DNA from: Thereva unica
Taxonomy: Eukaryota; Arthropoda; Insecta; Diptera; Therevidae
DNA length: 64,000 nt
Assembly (NCBI GenBank): GCA_949987705.1
Contig: OX465284.1
Span: forward strand, 110,715,163 to 110,779,162
Direction: 5' to 3'
A model generated the notes under the pieces. The model was given only the letters and a program-made list of their open reading frames with translations. It ran no database searches and had not been told where the DNA came from. A program made the translations under genes and the position numbers. Positions 49,330-60,418 of this stretch are shown here, one piece after another (the stretch's first letter is position 1; each line of letters starts with the position of its first letter).

Positions 49330-50250
49330 ATCTGAGCTATATTGGACAATTCACAACCTATATTTCAGCATATGTCAGGAAAAGACAACGTAGTAGCCGA
49401 TAGAATGACGATAGTTCAAGCTATCTTCGCTCCATTTCATATCGGCTACAAAAAATTAGCAAAAGAAGAAGGGATTGCCGAGGAGCTCAAATATTTACTT
49501 AGAGGCGCCTACAGCTACAAACACTTGCACCTCATAACTCCAACCAACCATTGTACAGCGACACCTCAACAGGTGGAATTTGTTCTTATATACCGAAGGT
49601 ACGACGTCTCAAGGTATTTAATATGGCGCATAACTGATCACATCCGGGAGTGATGAGGACAACATAACTTCTAATAGAGAGGTTCGTTTCGACATAAGCT
49701 TGCATAGACTGCTAGAAGAGCCGAGTACAGCGATACACGATAACTTTAATTGCTGATTTCCCAATACCTGAAGGACGGTTGCAGCGTATTCACTTGGACA
49801 TCGTTGGACCATTAACATGCATAGATCGGTTCACAAAATGGCCCAAGCCAATTCCCATGGCAAATGTCACGGCGGAAACAGTCGCAAAGGCTGGTTGGAA
49901 TTCGAAGTTTGGAATACCAAACGAAATTATCACCGACCAAGGTCGACAGATTGAATCATTGCTTTTCAATGAACTAGCCAAGTTCATTACTGTTTCATCC
50001 TTCAGCAAACGGAATGCTAAAGCAGTTCCATAGGACGCTTAAAACCGCTATCAAATGTCATGCAACTCAATGACGGACAGAAAAATTCTCGATTGTGCTA
50101 CTGGAAATAAGAGCACGAGGATATTAAAGCATCTTCAGCCGAACTAGTGTACGGAGACAAATCGGAGAAATCGTACCTCACGCCAATCCATAAGGTATGT
50201 GACAACCACTTGGTGGATAACTACAGGGATCGTACTATCACCAATCCCCA
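49330..50250 (+). pseudogene. Ty3/gypsy pol fragment
   Basis: On the plus strand, FQHMSGKDNVVADRMT is the end of RNase H. After frame changes comes the integrase core: MQRIHLDIVGPL (first acidic residue), then TCIDRFTKWPKPIPMANVTA, WNSKFGIPNEIITDQGRQ (second) and LFNELAKF. The third acidic residue is not clear. No LTRs were found. Its coding style differs from the 4.1-4.9 kb gypsy fragment. Confidence 0.85.
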
Positions 50251-50611
50251 AACTAACTCGTCTGCTATAAAATTTATCTTAAAATCGACACATAATCTTA
50301 AAGAGCAACATCACGGGTTAAGATAAGGGTATTCGACCACTTCAAATCTCATGGTCTTAGTTTCCGATATGGTCTATGGTGCTATCCGTTTTTTGAGTGC
50401 CTTTTACAATTTTCTTTCGACTTTATAATCAGCGACCCAAAAAGGCCCCTAGGTTTGAATTTCACCGAGATCCAAACCATTTTTTGAATAATATCGGCCA
50501 TATTGGATCCGCCATTTTGTTTTAAAACAAAAGATATTCAATTCGGAAACAGCGGACCCAACAAGGGTGTCGATAGTATCAAACCTTCACGTTTTGACCA
50601 CGTTTTTGGGC
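50251..50611. other. Spacer with ATGGCGG-type words
   Basis: GGCCATATTGGATCCGCCAT near 50488-50512 resembles the inverted ATGGCGG repeat family; the rest is unassigned. Confidence 0.4.
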
Positions 50612-51785
50612 TTTTTTTTATGTGGCAGTGCTAAGCTCAGGAGTCACCCTTTGTACTACTAGTCCGTCATGTCATTTGTCACGTCATGGTGCAATGTCTA
50701 GCAGTAAGCTTAGTACGGGGGAGGGATGAGGGGGGCGGGTATAGGTTAAGGGTTAAAAGGTACGGGGGGGTATTGAAGAAGGTGGTGATGAACCCTGCGT
50801 TTGAACCCTTGGATGTTGTAGGAGCTCGGAAATACTGACTGCGAGAGGTTATTCCACAGTCGAGTTGTTCTATTAACAAACGAATTCATATCTTGTTGAG
50901 TGCGTGAAAGGGGTAGTTGCAGGTGAAGGGAATGAGACGAGTGGGCTAATCTGGTGTTGCGGGTATAAGATTGCCGTGGAGGCAGGAGATCGGTTAGCTC
51001 GGAGGAACAGTCACTATGATAGTAGCGATAAAATTTTGTCAGTGCTGCTACATTCCTACGGTGGCTCAAGGGTTCGATGGTGGAGCAGGCGGTGTCGTCA
51101 TCAATTAACTTGAGTGCCCTTTTTTGCACCTTATCTAACCATGCCAAGGTGGTTATTGGGGCGCCGCCCCAAACGAGGGAGTTATATTCGAGAAGAGGCC
51201 GAATGTAGGATTTATAAATAACAGCACGGGCCGATGGCTGGAGGAGGAACTTGCACCTCTTAAGAAATCCCAAGCACTGCGATGCTTGTTTGGCGATTTG
51301 GAATATGTGGTCATTCCATTGCAAGTCTTTGGCTAATGTCACGCCTAGGATGTGTAAGGATGGGTCGGCCATTAGTTGAACTTTATCCACTTTCAAGGGT
51401 GGAGAGGTGTTGAACTTCTTTTTGGAGATAAGACAGTACTTGGTTTTGTCGGAGTTGAATTCAACACGATTCTTCTTTCCCCATTCTAGAATGAGTTCAA
51501 TGTCGTTATTAATAGAGTTGGACATTAGTTCGCGATAATCAAGACCGGATCTGGCATGAGTCTGTCTTGTATCGAAGCTGTACGAGTAACGTAGAGTACC
51601 GTCGTCAGCGAAGCTGAGATGTGGGTTGGAGGGGATTGAAAGAAGGTCATTTATAAATATGACAAATAGGGCCGGTGATAAAATTGACCCCTGGGGGACC
51701 CCCGCAGAGATCGGGTGGGATGCGGATTTGACGCCATCCAATAACTTTTGGAACATTGTGCGTTTTATCCTAAAAAAATCCACTA
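50612..51785 (-). mobile_element. CR1/Jockey-type LINE, 3' 1.2 kb
   Basis: The best-preserved transposon in the window. A 347-codon frame (51789-50746) runs from just before the RT palm block (SAGVPQGSILSPALFVIFIN) through catalytic SFADDGTLRYS, LEWGKKNRVEFNSDKTKY, ILGVTLAKDLQWNDHI, then YKSYIRPLLEYNSLVWG. The C-terminal region holds VQKRALKLI and RLWNNLSQSVFPSSYNIQGF. A 130-base 3' untranslated end ends at a T8 run (A tail) at 50612-50619. The endonuclease and RT fingers are absent: a 5'-truncated insertion with no internal stop. At least five shorter relatives occur at 5.3, 15.1, 21.2, 22.1 and 25.6 kb. Confidence 0.9.
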
Positions 51786-51868
51786 GCAAGATAGTATTTC
51801 AAATGAAAAAGTATGGCGCCGTACCGGCCAGCAAAAAAGTGACGACGAAATCAGGCGAATGAAATGGA

Positions 51869-51977
51869 GGGTGAATTCAAAAATTCAACACTGCCGCAAC
51901 ACTGCAGAATTCAGCTACAGACTTCTAATTTCTGAATTCTGCAGTGTTGCGGCAGTGTTGAATTTTTGAATTCACCC
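51869..51977. mobile_element. 109-base hairpin MITE, copy 1
   Basis: Two perfectly complementary 46-base arms (left starts GGGTGAATTCAAAAATTCAA, right ends TTGAATTTTTGAATTCACCC) enclose a 17-base loop. The whole unit would fold into one hairpin. A diverged copy lies at 60419-60526. Confidence 0.88.
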
Positions 51978-52835
51978 GGAATTGGATTGGTCACATTTTG
52001 CAACGCGACTACGTACAGCAGACCTACGGAAATACTTTTACAAATGCAGTCCGCTACAGGCATCTGTCAGTAAAAGGCGCAGCAGCAGTTGGCGTGGTTA
52101 GTACTTAGTCGGGGGACCACTTGAGAAAACAAATTGGTGTGTCCTGAGTGATATCATAGGAGTTATATACATATTTAATGGTTTGACGTCTCAAGGATTT
52201 CGCTAAAGTCTTACGCGTTTCTAAGTCTTAGGGGGAATAGATGTGATAACTATATATTTACTAAAAATTTAATTACTATTTACTGTATTATTAATTAGGA
52301 CACATTTATTTTATGATCAATTCTAAAGTAAGTGCTTTACTAAAGAGGTATACAACGTGACGAACTACTAGCTTCAATATTGCCGACATCGAACGAACCC
52401 GGAAGAAACTGATCAACTTAAGGCGAGTAGAATTTTTTTAAATTTCTTATTTACACCCTATATTTAATAACAATCTTAATTACCTAGAAACGCCTTTTAA
52501 TTGAATTCTAATTTGCAGAAATAATTTGACAATACTAACATCGCGAAGACCTTTTCCCTATTACAAAAGAAACAGACCCTACTTGAAACGAAACACGAAA
52601 TCTCTTTGCACACGACTTACACAACAATCCGCACAAATCTTACCAATTCTAAAATTTTAATACCAGCCAGCAATTTCTTATTCACAAACATTTTATTAAG
52701 AAAAAATTCTTTTTATTAAAAATATAACCGATCTCGAACAAAACTATGTAAAAATCAAGGAATGTCAGAACACGTTTGTGTCAAACCATATCAAAGCCTC
52801 TTCGACGTTCGTTGAGTATCACATAAAATTACGTT
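51978..52835. other. 3' flank of gene C
   Basis: AT-rich, no gene recognised. Confidence 0.4.
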
Positions 52836-52845
52836 TTTATTTATT
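52836..52845 (-). terminator. Poly(A) signal of gene C
   Basis: Overlapping AATAAATAAA on the minus strand, 45-54 bases after the stop. Confidence 0.6.
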
Positions 52846-52889
52846 AAAAGAAAAAAAAAACAGCAAAATGTCCATAGTTGAGCCACAGT

Positions 52890-53413
52890 TCACTGTTCGG
52901 ATTTGCTCCATATAATGGCCTCGCACAGGAACACAAATCCCGTTATTATGGCGAATACGCCAGCCGATATCCCTATGGCAAAGTCTGGCGGGCGATCTAT
53001 TCCAAATCTATGGATGACAAGAACACCGCTTACGATAAAAAGTATACATCCAACTCCAGCAAGAATTAAGTCCATATTTCGTTCCAAAGGAGCTGTAACC
53101 ATAAGGCCTGAAACGAGACGAGGGCATCAGCAGCAGCAACATAAGCACTTTGTGAATAAGCTACTATGTGAGAATATGGCGCCACGCTTACCAATGATTT
53201 GACCAGATACAATAATGGCATATCCCACGTATGTACCGGCGGTCAGGAGTACATAGTCGATGTAGTAATGATATGATGAGACGTGGGTTAGACCGATTAT
53301 TATAACGACAAGGATCTGAAAGGATAATGTCAATGGTTGAACACAAAATACTGCACCGCTTTCAAAATCACCAATTCAACAAACTTAGCCGCAACATATT
53401 TTTTGTATATCAT
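52890..53413 (-). CDS. Small 4-TM membrane protein C, complete
   Basis: Three exons: 53413-53372 (14 codons, MIYKKYVAAKFVEL), 53315-53192 (124 nt) and 53107-52890 (218 nt), with introns of 56 and 84 bases in phases 0 and 1. The product has 127 residues and helices at about 13-28, 34-55 (TAGTYVGYAIIVSG), 65-86 (VGCILFIVSGVLVI) and 96-119 (ISAGVFAIITGFVFLCEAII). It ends in a short charged tail. Exon 2 and 3 lengths are identical to gene B and the exon-1 ending KFVEL parallels B's KFLEL, strong evidence that the tiny first exons are real. The start is the only in-frame ATG before the donor. Function unknown. Confidence 0.92.
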
Positions 53414-54505
53414 TCTATTTGGTCAAGTTTTTAAAGAATAATAGACGTCTTGCACTAAGGCTTTGTGACAAGCCGAAAGTGCCTCACTACAATTTTGCTT
53501 AAAAGTGTCAAGAATTTTATCAAAAGTTTTCGGCTACTTGAGATGTTTTTTCAACGGTCGAAGCTCCTGCGTGAATTGTTTTCGTCGCGTGGATTTCAAA
53601 TGGGGACGATACCGGGTGACTCGGAAGCCATGCAACAGACACAAATTGAAACGACATACGTCAGCGGTTGCAATCATATTCGGCACTTGGGTTCTGGGGC
53701 TAAAAACAAAATATTACAGCATAAGTAACAAACTAAATCATCACCTATTTTACTGCTGGGATTTCCAAAATGTCTGTTTTCTCGACTATTTTTGAATATT
53801 GAATTGAATTCGGCAAAAAGGCGCTTAAAAGCTTTCCTTTGCCATAGAGCTTTCCTCGAATTATGTTTAAGTTTCGGCGAAATGGCAAATTTAACGAAAA
53901 AGTTTTCTCTCAAGCTTTCTGTATCCGATTCATACCCCCAAAAGTTTTTTAGCAAAGCTTAAATAAAACTGGTTCTTCGCTTGGTCCTTCATATGTGTAA
54001 TGTCCTGGGAGCCAGCGGAAAATACAACCAGCGCTGGTAGCCAGTGGAAACTCCGCTAAAAGGGATATCTAAGGGTCACACAAAAATCTTGGTACAGAAT
54101 CTTGAAAGCTTCTACTTGTTCACGTCTATACTTAAGGCTCCATGCACGAGCGATACAAAAGGCCTGAGTTCATTGGCCCCAGTCCAAAATTAGGCACCCA
54201 CTTACGATCGAGTTTCGATCGAGTCAGTCTATTCCACCCTGTCTGTGTTATTTATGAGCTTCAGCTTCATTGGAGTTGGAGACTGATATGCAACCTGATG
54301 GCAGATTTTTGGATGTCATGTCTCTCACCTCTCACTCAAAATCTCCTACTACGACTTTCAAGTGTTGATGTTGCTAAGTCTGAATGGCTGCTGGGCAAAC
54401 CCTAGTGGAACGGAGGAGAAAGAATGCAATAGGTGAAAGGGCGTACGCATTTTAAAGCCTAGCAAGCCAAGATGCGAATAGTGGATAGTTATGAGTTTAT
54501 TACTT
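53414..54505. other. 5' flank of gene C; no other gene
   Basis: Overlapping short frames at 53465-53955 have no recognisable domain. GAAAGCTTTC-like words recur at 53830-53960. Confidence 0.35.
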
Positions 54506-54992
54506 ATACCTGCGACACACATGTGGTATCGATATTATAATTTCGATATCATAATATCCACAATATCATAATATAGTCAGACCCGTGACACACATAAACC
54601 TAGTATCGAAGTAGTTTGCTTTGACATTTGTGTTTCCATTTGATTTTGGAGTAGCAAGCGGCAAATAATTAATATTTCAATGTTGTTAAAGTTGATTTGT
54701 CAAAATAATCAGAACATAAACAAAGCAAGCGACTATAGTGAGAAAACACTATAAACACAGAATCTCACAAGCAATTGACAACTTTTTTGTGAGGAAAATT
54801 TTCCGGCAGAGGCGCTGTGCACAGTAAAAATAGTGTATATTACCTTAATACCACCTAAATTTAGCAAATCTCATACTACGTATAAATTAGATTGTCAACC
54901 TGGTATATTGCTAGTATTGGGTGACACACATGTAGTATAAACGTAATATTTCGAATATTGTAATATCGATACCACATGTGTATCAAGGGTAT
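54506..54992. mobile_element. 487-base TIR element
   Basis: The left end ATACCTGCGACACACATGTG continues GTATCGATATTA. The right end is its imperfect complement (TAATATCGATACCACATGTG, then TATCAAGGGTAT). The word GACACACAT is repeated internally at 54588 and 54922. No transposase. Confidence 0.72.
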
Positions 54993-55509
54993 TACATTGT
55001 ATTTATCGGTCCGGAACTATAGCTATTGGGTCACCCACCAGTTTGGTGAAGAAGAGGGTCTTGCCGATTGGAATTGGATAGTACACAGTGAACGCTGGAG
55101 ATCTGCCTTTGGAGTTGGTCAATTCGGCTCCTTCCTGTGTCATCTCTTAACATGGCTAGAGAATTGTTGGGGCGCAGTCGAAAGAGGAGAACCTAGAGTT
55201 TTAGTTAGCCCTTCATGTTCTCTGTGAAGGCCCCGCGATAGCTAAAACAGTAGAATCTAAGACTAGGCAGACTGCTGAAACGCTTTGGTCTACGAATATG
55301 AGGACAAGTGAAGTGGCTGCAGTACTTTTGGACCCAATACTTCACCAAACTCTGAAGGAAGAATGATAACCATGGATTTTCAATGCTCGACGAACAGAAA
55401 AAGAAAGAGTAGAACGACCAAGAAATCGGTAGATCGAAGACGTTTTAGAAAATAGCGAGAACTAGCCAAAAGTAGAAACGATTGGAAGAAAGTACTGTGG
55501 GCTGTAATA
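54993..55509. other. No gene recognised
   Basis: An 83-codon plus-strand frame (Trp-rich, WVTHQFGEEEGLADWNW) extends from the MITE end to 55227. I cannot assign it; it may be transposon debris. Confidence 0.3.
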
Positions 55510-55636
55510 CCGGTTCTACACGTTTAACTTTTCATTCCACTTCAACACTTTTTTCCCTTTCGCTCGCACGCAATTGTGAAAAAAATTGCGAACGAAAGGG
55601 AAAGTGTTGAACGAAAAGTTGAAGGTGTAAAACCGG
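55510..55636. mobile_element. 127-base hairpin MITE
   Basis: The left arm CCGGTTCTACACGTTTAACT and the right arm ending GTGTAAAACCGG are inverted. The inner arms TTTCCCTTTCGCTCGCACGC and GCGAACGAAAGGGAAA pair around a short AATTGTG loop. Imperfect palindrome of about 60 bases per arm. Confidence 0.78.
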
Positions 55637-55741
55637 TCTAACATCATTTAAGAAGAACTACTCGTTTGTGAAACATCTCTTCGCAGACGATATTCCCTTA
55701 TACTGACTGGAACTGAACTGTTATTTGTAACAGTTGAAACT

Positions 55742-56110
55742 CGTACAAAATTTCGTTCCCTATTTAAAATACCCGTAATAAGAGGCACGGAATTCCGCTA
55801 ACCCGATATCTCCGTGTACTTTTTGTTTTTGGAGTACAGAGCTCGGGCGGAATTCTACTGGTAAAATATCGCTTGTGAAACTCACAAATAAGTGGCTCTG
55901 CAAGAAATTTGGAGACATTTTCCGTTCACGTTAGACAATTATTCCAGATTATTACCGTCAAGTGCGTGGTCTTATATGTGGTCAATTTTTTCTCAGCGTT
56001 TGACTTTTTATCCACGCTATTCTACATGGAATTTTTACGTGCAGGAATTATATACCAAAAAATGCTGAACGAAATTCCGTTCGAACTTCATACTAGGCTT
56101 TAGTTAGAGT
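55742..56110. repeat. Dispersed repeat, copy 2
   Basis: Partner of 41069-41285 and longer. The right end CGAACTTCATACTAGGCTTT is the inverted form of that copy's left end, which supports a TIR element of about 370 bases. Confidence 0.62.
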
Positions 56111-56524
56111 TTGAACGGACGATTTGTAAAGGTTTATGCAGTCAAGTAAAATCACGCCATTATTAGTCACGGTTTTGAACGAACCGTAACTGAAGACAGT
56201 GGTGCAAGTTACACTATGCATTACTCGATACTCACATCAAAACAGTTTTTGTATGATGCGGATATTGCACTAAGCATTCATTTTTCTGCCTCTTTTTCGT
56301 GTAACGATTGTGAGGCAAAGCTGACGAGACATAGGGCGCATGACGTATACTTCTCTGCGACTCATTGTTAAAGAAACCGGTTTGTGTATGTGGATAATAA
56401 ACGAAATGATGGATAGTGGCATCATTGTGCTCCACAAAGTTTGTAGTGATAAAAGTGACCTAAAGCGATTTGATAGCCATTCTCCATACCACATAACAGA
56501 TCAGACACGAGCATCATAAGATTT
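56111..56524. other. No gene recognised
   Basis: Nothing identified. Confidence 0.35.
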
Positions 56525-57830
56525 GAAGTGGTTTAACGTCCTTTTCTGAAACCGCGTTGCTGTTCGTTAAGGGTTGGGTCGATTAGAGGAGTGATCTTGT
56601 CTAAGACTAGTTCTTTAAAAAGTTTCGGGATTGTGGATAGAATAGCAATATCTCTGTAGTTCTCCACTAGGTGCTTACCACCTGACTTTTGTAGCGGCGT
56701 AAGATAGGACTTCTTCCATAGTGTTGGGAATAAATTCGTCATTTATACGAACTAAAGATTCAGTGCTTATAGTATCAGTTTTCGTTATGCCGGATAAGGA
56801 GTTAAAGACTTCGCTGAACTTATAAGCGAACATATTACAGATTTCCTGTGGGCAAGAAGTGTGAGTGCTAGCGTTCGTCGTTGTTGTCGGTTCACCTGAA
56901 GTTTTTCGTTTTATATTAACAAAATTGAAAACTATTTTTGGGTCTTTTATGATTGGGTCTTCTAAAATCTGTATTCTGATTTCAATTCCACATCGCTTTG
57001 TTGTCTTATCTTGCGATACAGTTTATTTCTTTGGTTTCGTAAAACTCTAATGTCTTTGTCTAGTCACGATTCCGATAGTTAATCCCTTATTTTTCAATTT
57101 TAGGTACGTACTTGTCGTTGATTTGGAAAATAATATGATAGAAGATGAAGACTATCTCTTCCACAGACTGACATTTGATAGTCTATTCATCTAGCCAATA
57201 AGGAATAAATCATGGCCAATACTATTGTAATCCGCATTTTTGAAAACGCAAACGATAGAGTTATTGTGCGACGTACGATGATCATTGATTATGAAATTGT
57301 GCTCCAGGAAGCATGCTGAAAGATGGAGAGTATTAGGAAAAAGGTTCTCCTTCTCGGATGCGAGTGTGAGAGTTCACCTAATTATACAGGTTAGTAAAAA
57401 TTATATTCAACCATTTATTGATATTAATAGAAAGTAAGTTGTCATTCTCATCAGGAATAAAAGATAAGTTGGAATGGTTAAAATCACCTAAAATGGAAAT
57501 TTGTCATTTCGTCGGGGAGAGTGTTTGAATTGTAGCAAAAGTATTTATTTAATTGTCATATTTAGGCTCATCAGAAATGGGGGAAATGTAAACAGTGCCG
57601 ATGATTATTGTCCTCTTTCCCAATTTGACTCCTACGAAGACGTGCTCGAAAAATTGTGATCAGTTAGTCATGATTAATTCGCGGTCTAATGGTTCTTTGA
57701 CTGCAATTAAGACTACACCTCTTCTGGAGAGTGGTGGAAAAGTAATCTTTATCACAGCGATAGATTTAAAACGACATCATACCTACAGCTTATTCTATTC
57801 GTCATATCGTTTTATTTGATACTCCAAAAA
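56525..57830 (-). pseudogene. CR1/Jockey-type LINE, endonuclease to RT start
   Basis: Minus-strand remnants in order: endonuclease text near 57720-57570 (RRGVVLIAVKEPLDRELI; VGVKLGKRTIIIGTVYISPI), the endonuclease motif GDFNHSNL near 57490, and EHNFIINDH near 57270. At 56742-56533 RT starts with LWKKSYLTPLQKSGGKHLVE and IAILSTIPKLFKELVLDKIT, then GFRKGR. Multiple stops. It supplies the 5' half that the 50.7 kb LINE lacks, but whether they belong to one family cannot be shown because they do not overlap. Confidence 0.82.
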
Positions 57831-58015
57831 GGTAATCCGCCATTTTGTGTTGCCATTTTGAATCGGGAATGACACCACACAGTTAATTGTAGTCGATTGT
57901 CATACTCGTTCATTTGATACTCATGTCGGGGTGAATGCAATTGCAGAATTCGGCAGCCATTTTGGAACCGCCATCTTGATTTTTTTAACAAAGAAGTCAG
58001 ATTGCATTGTCACAT
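57831..58015. repeat. ATGGCGG-type repeat fragment
   Basis: CGCCATTTTGTGTTGCCATT, GAACCGCCATCTTGATTTTT and GTCAGATTGCATTGTCAC: the inverted edge of the 14 kb family. Confidence 0.72.
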
Positions 58016-58167
58016 GAAGTATGCATTATCCGCAAAAGATGAAGATGATCGGATGAGTGGATCAAAATCAAGTTGCAAGATTTGTTTACTTACACACAAT
58101 ATAGGTATAAGATACAACACACAACATACAGGTGGAGCTAATATGCATAAAGCGTATAAAAAGCGTG

Positions 58168-58615
58168 ACTTTTTTCTTCTTCTTCGATGATTCTTCAGCC
58201 CAATTAGAGCTTTGCCTCCATCAGCTTCTTCCTGACATCTCTCTGCTTCGCAGCTTGTCTCGAGTTTCTTGTGTCGAGCAGTTTTGCTGCATCGGCCTTA
58301 ACATTGTATTCCCACCTTGACCGTGGTTTGCCATCTGGTAGTAGGTACAAGGCTTTTTTTGGTATCCTTGAGTCATCCATTCTTTGGACATGACCGGCCC
58401 AACGTAAACGCAGTAGCTTAGCATGTGTCAATAGTTTACACTCTTTGTATAGATCGTACAATTCGTGATTGTAACGTATTCTCTATGCATTATCTTCATT
58501 GATTGGGCCGTATATCGGAGAACCTTCTTCTCAAATATATCCATCTTGTCGGCGGATTTCTGGGGGATACTCCACTTCTCTAAGGTCTGACAGTGATCTG
58601 GCAGGGCAGTTTATA
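58168..58615 (-). pseudogene. RTE-type LINE fragment, copy 2, internally deleted
   Basis: Same family as 26830-27690, opposite strand. LRWAGHVQRMDDSRI, KKALYLLPDGKPRSRWE and the GAAGAAGAA tail are kept. Near 58570-58590 the sequence jumps from the AWSIPQKSADK region straight to the catalytic-site DNA (GATATAAACTGCC...), skipping about 350 bases present in copy 1. Confidence 0.82.
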
Positions 58616-59165
58616 TCGGGTTTCTTAACTGATGTGTCCGCGTCCGGTAGTTATCCCAACGCCTAACCCCACTGGCAGGAGGACCGGATCCGTTAATTAT
58701 ACCCCGTCGGATAGGGTGGCCCAGCTATACCACCCGAGTCCTGGTTACGTCCGTCATCGGTTAGTTATCCAGGGGGCACCAACGCGGAGGTGACGGTACG
58801 ATTTTGCCGCCCAGCGTGACTTCCATACAATATGAGAACTCTAAACATAAGATCCTAGTTGAAACCACGGGACCAATCCGCTTGGACGTATTCAGTCGTT
58901 CACTTTCACTGGCCTCTACAGTGTTTATCTCCAAGCCTACTTAAGGTCACCAATTTTTCAGCTCATCGACGTGAACGTTTAATCTGACATTTCATAATCA
59001 CATCAGGTCTAATGGGGTCTAAATGTTGGTTTAAGAAGTAGAACGACAAACGTGAGTAAGTTTTCAAATTTCCTTTGCACGCGAATTAATTTTCCATTTT
59101 CGGAAAATTGTGATAAATTATAAATAATGCATTTCTGTTGCCTGGTCCTACACCAAATCTAAACA
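58616..59165. other. 5' flank of gene G
   Basis: GC-rich text at 58640-58800 (TTAGTTATCC and TTAATTATACC recur) is unassigned; it could be LINE debris. The promoter of gene G is expected in the right half, but no core motif is clear. Confidence 0.35.
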
Positions 59166-60215
59166 ATGGCAAACTGGGGGTCCCTCATAAAAGGTATAGA
59201 ATTGGTGAGTTTGATTCGATAGCGAAAACAAAATATGAAAAATCTGATTTAATTGAAACTTTTGACCTTTTGACAGCTGCTAACGTTCGTGATTTTAATT
59301 CTGCTTTTCGATTCAGATCCAAAATATGAAATTGACGTAAATATTTTATTTTTTGGAAGTTTTTACGGATATATTCTTGTGATTTGTTTTTTCACATTTG
59401 GTGAGTTGCTTGTGTTAAGGCTCAAATGGAATCAATCCGTTCCGTCCGCTCCGTACGTTTTTCCTTTGGCCATGTTCGTAAATGCAAGGTTTGTTTGCTT
59501 GCATGCAGGCAACCTTGCAATCGCTTGCTAGTCAGATTAGTCATTTGCGAATTATTCATGGTTGCTTAAATGAACGCATTTCACCATTTTTAAAAAGCTA
59601 CTGTCTGCCCACTTGAATTTATTTGACAGTTCGTTTTTTTTCTTCGCGAATCCAAACTAGCAAGTACTTTGAAATATATGCATGGGTTGCTATCATTTGC
59701 AAATGTACTTGCATTTCAGAACGCTGGGCTTTTTTCAGTTGCAATACTGAACGATATGCTACATGCAAAATTTGAGCAACTTGCATTTACGAACACGGCC
59801 TTTGTTCTTTTTGACATTAAGTCCGCTTGATTGTGGCTAGCGCTTCGTTTGTCTCATGGAAAGTTTATGGAAATGTCAAATTTCCAACGTTTAAAACGGA
59901 CGGATTGGTTTGGTTCTGTTTGAGTTAACTGCTGTAGTAGATCAATGTAAATTTTGAGCAACACTTTTTTTCCACCACCACACAGAAATCATGGAACAAG
60001 GCTCCGATATTCGCGGATTGATGTACACCGCATCTTCCGCTGTGGGATGTGTACTTTTTCTGATGACCGGTGGACTATTGTTTGCCATGTGTGCGGAAAG
60101 CAGATTGCCATCATCAGGCAAAGTGGCTGCCACATCAGCTATGATTATAGCCATTATATTTCTCATAGAAGTTATCTTGCATTTTGTCAATAGAAGAAAA
60201 GCCCAAAACCTATAA
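59166..60215 (+). CDS. Small 4-TM membrane protein G, complete
   Basis: The only plus-strand member. Exons: 59166-59204 (13 codons, MANWGSLIKGIEL), 59277-59400 (124 nt) and 59986-60215 (230 nt); introns of 72 and 585 bases in phases 0 and 1. The product has 130 residues with helices at about 13-25, 34-54 (GSFYGYILVICFF), 66-87 (SSAVGCVLFLMTGGLLFAMC) and 100-120 (ATSAMIIAIIFLIEVILHFV), then a basic tail RRKAQNL. Exon 2 has the family length of 124 nt, donors are GTGAGT, and acceptors follow pyrimidine tracts (GACAG, CACAG). Intron 2 is inflated by nested MITEs. Its opposite orientation implies an inversion after duplication. Function unknown. Confidence 0.92.
59469..59799. mobile_element. 331-base MITE in gene G intron 2
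   Basis: The ends GCCATGTTCGTAAATGCAAG and CTTGCATTTACGAACACGGC are inverted, with CTTTG duplicated at 59464-59468 and 59800-59804. It sits inside an older imperfect inverted repeat (CTCAAA...CCGTTCCGTCCG to CGGACGG...TTTGAG, about 59415-59931). Confidence 0.8.
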
Positions 60216-60418
60216 ACACACACACGCACAACAGGACAGTTGAAAACAGGACAGATCTGCGAAATTTTTTGAAATCGAAATTAGTTGTAATATTTCAGGT
60301 GGTGTCAGTGTGCTTCCATGCACTGCTCAAATTTTGCTGTTTTTTAACCTCGATCGAATTTTTACATGAAGAAAAACATCATTTTTTTAGCATGGTGAGA
60401 TTGCAATTGACACAGAGA

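Noticed and set aside
49342..49653. Independent host gene
   Set aside because: The SGKDNVVAD motif marks the RNase H end of a Ty3/gypsy pol, and integrase text follows on the same strand.
53465..53955. Three overlapping frames upstream of gene C
   Set aside because: Inconsistent frames on both strands, no recognisable domain and no donor or acceptor arrangement like the neighbouring family.
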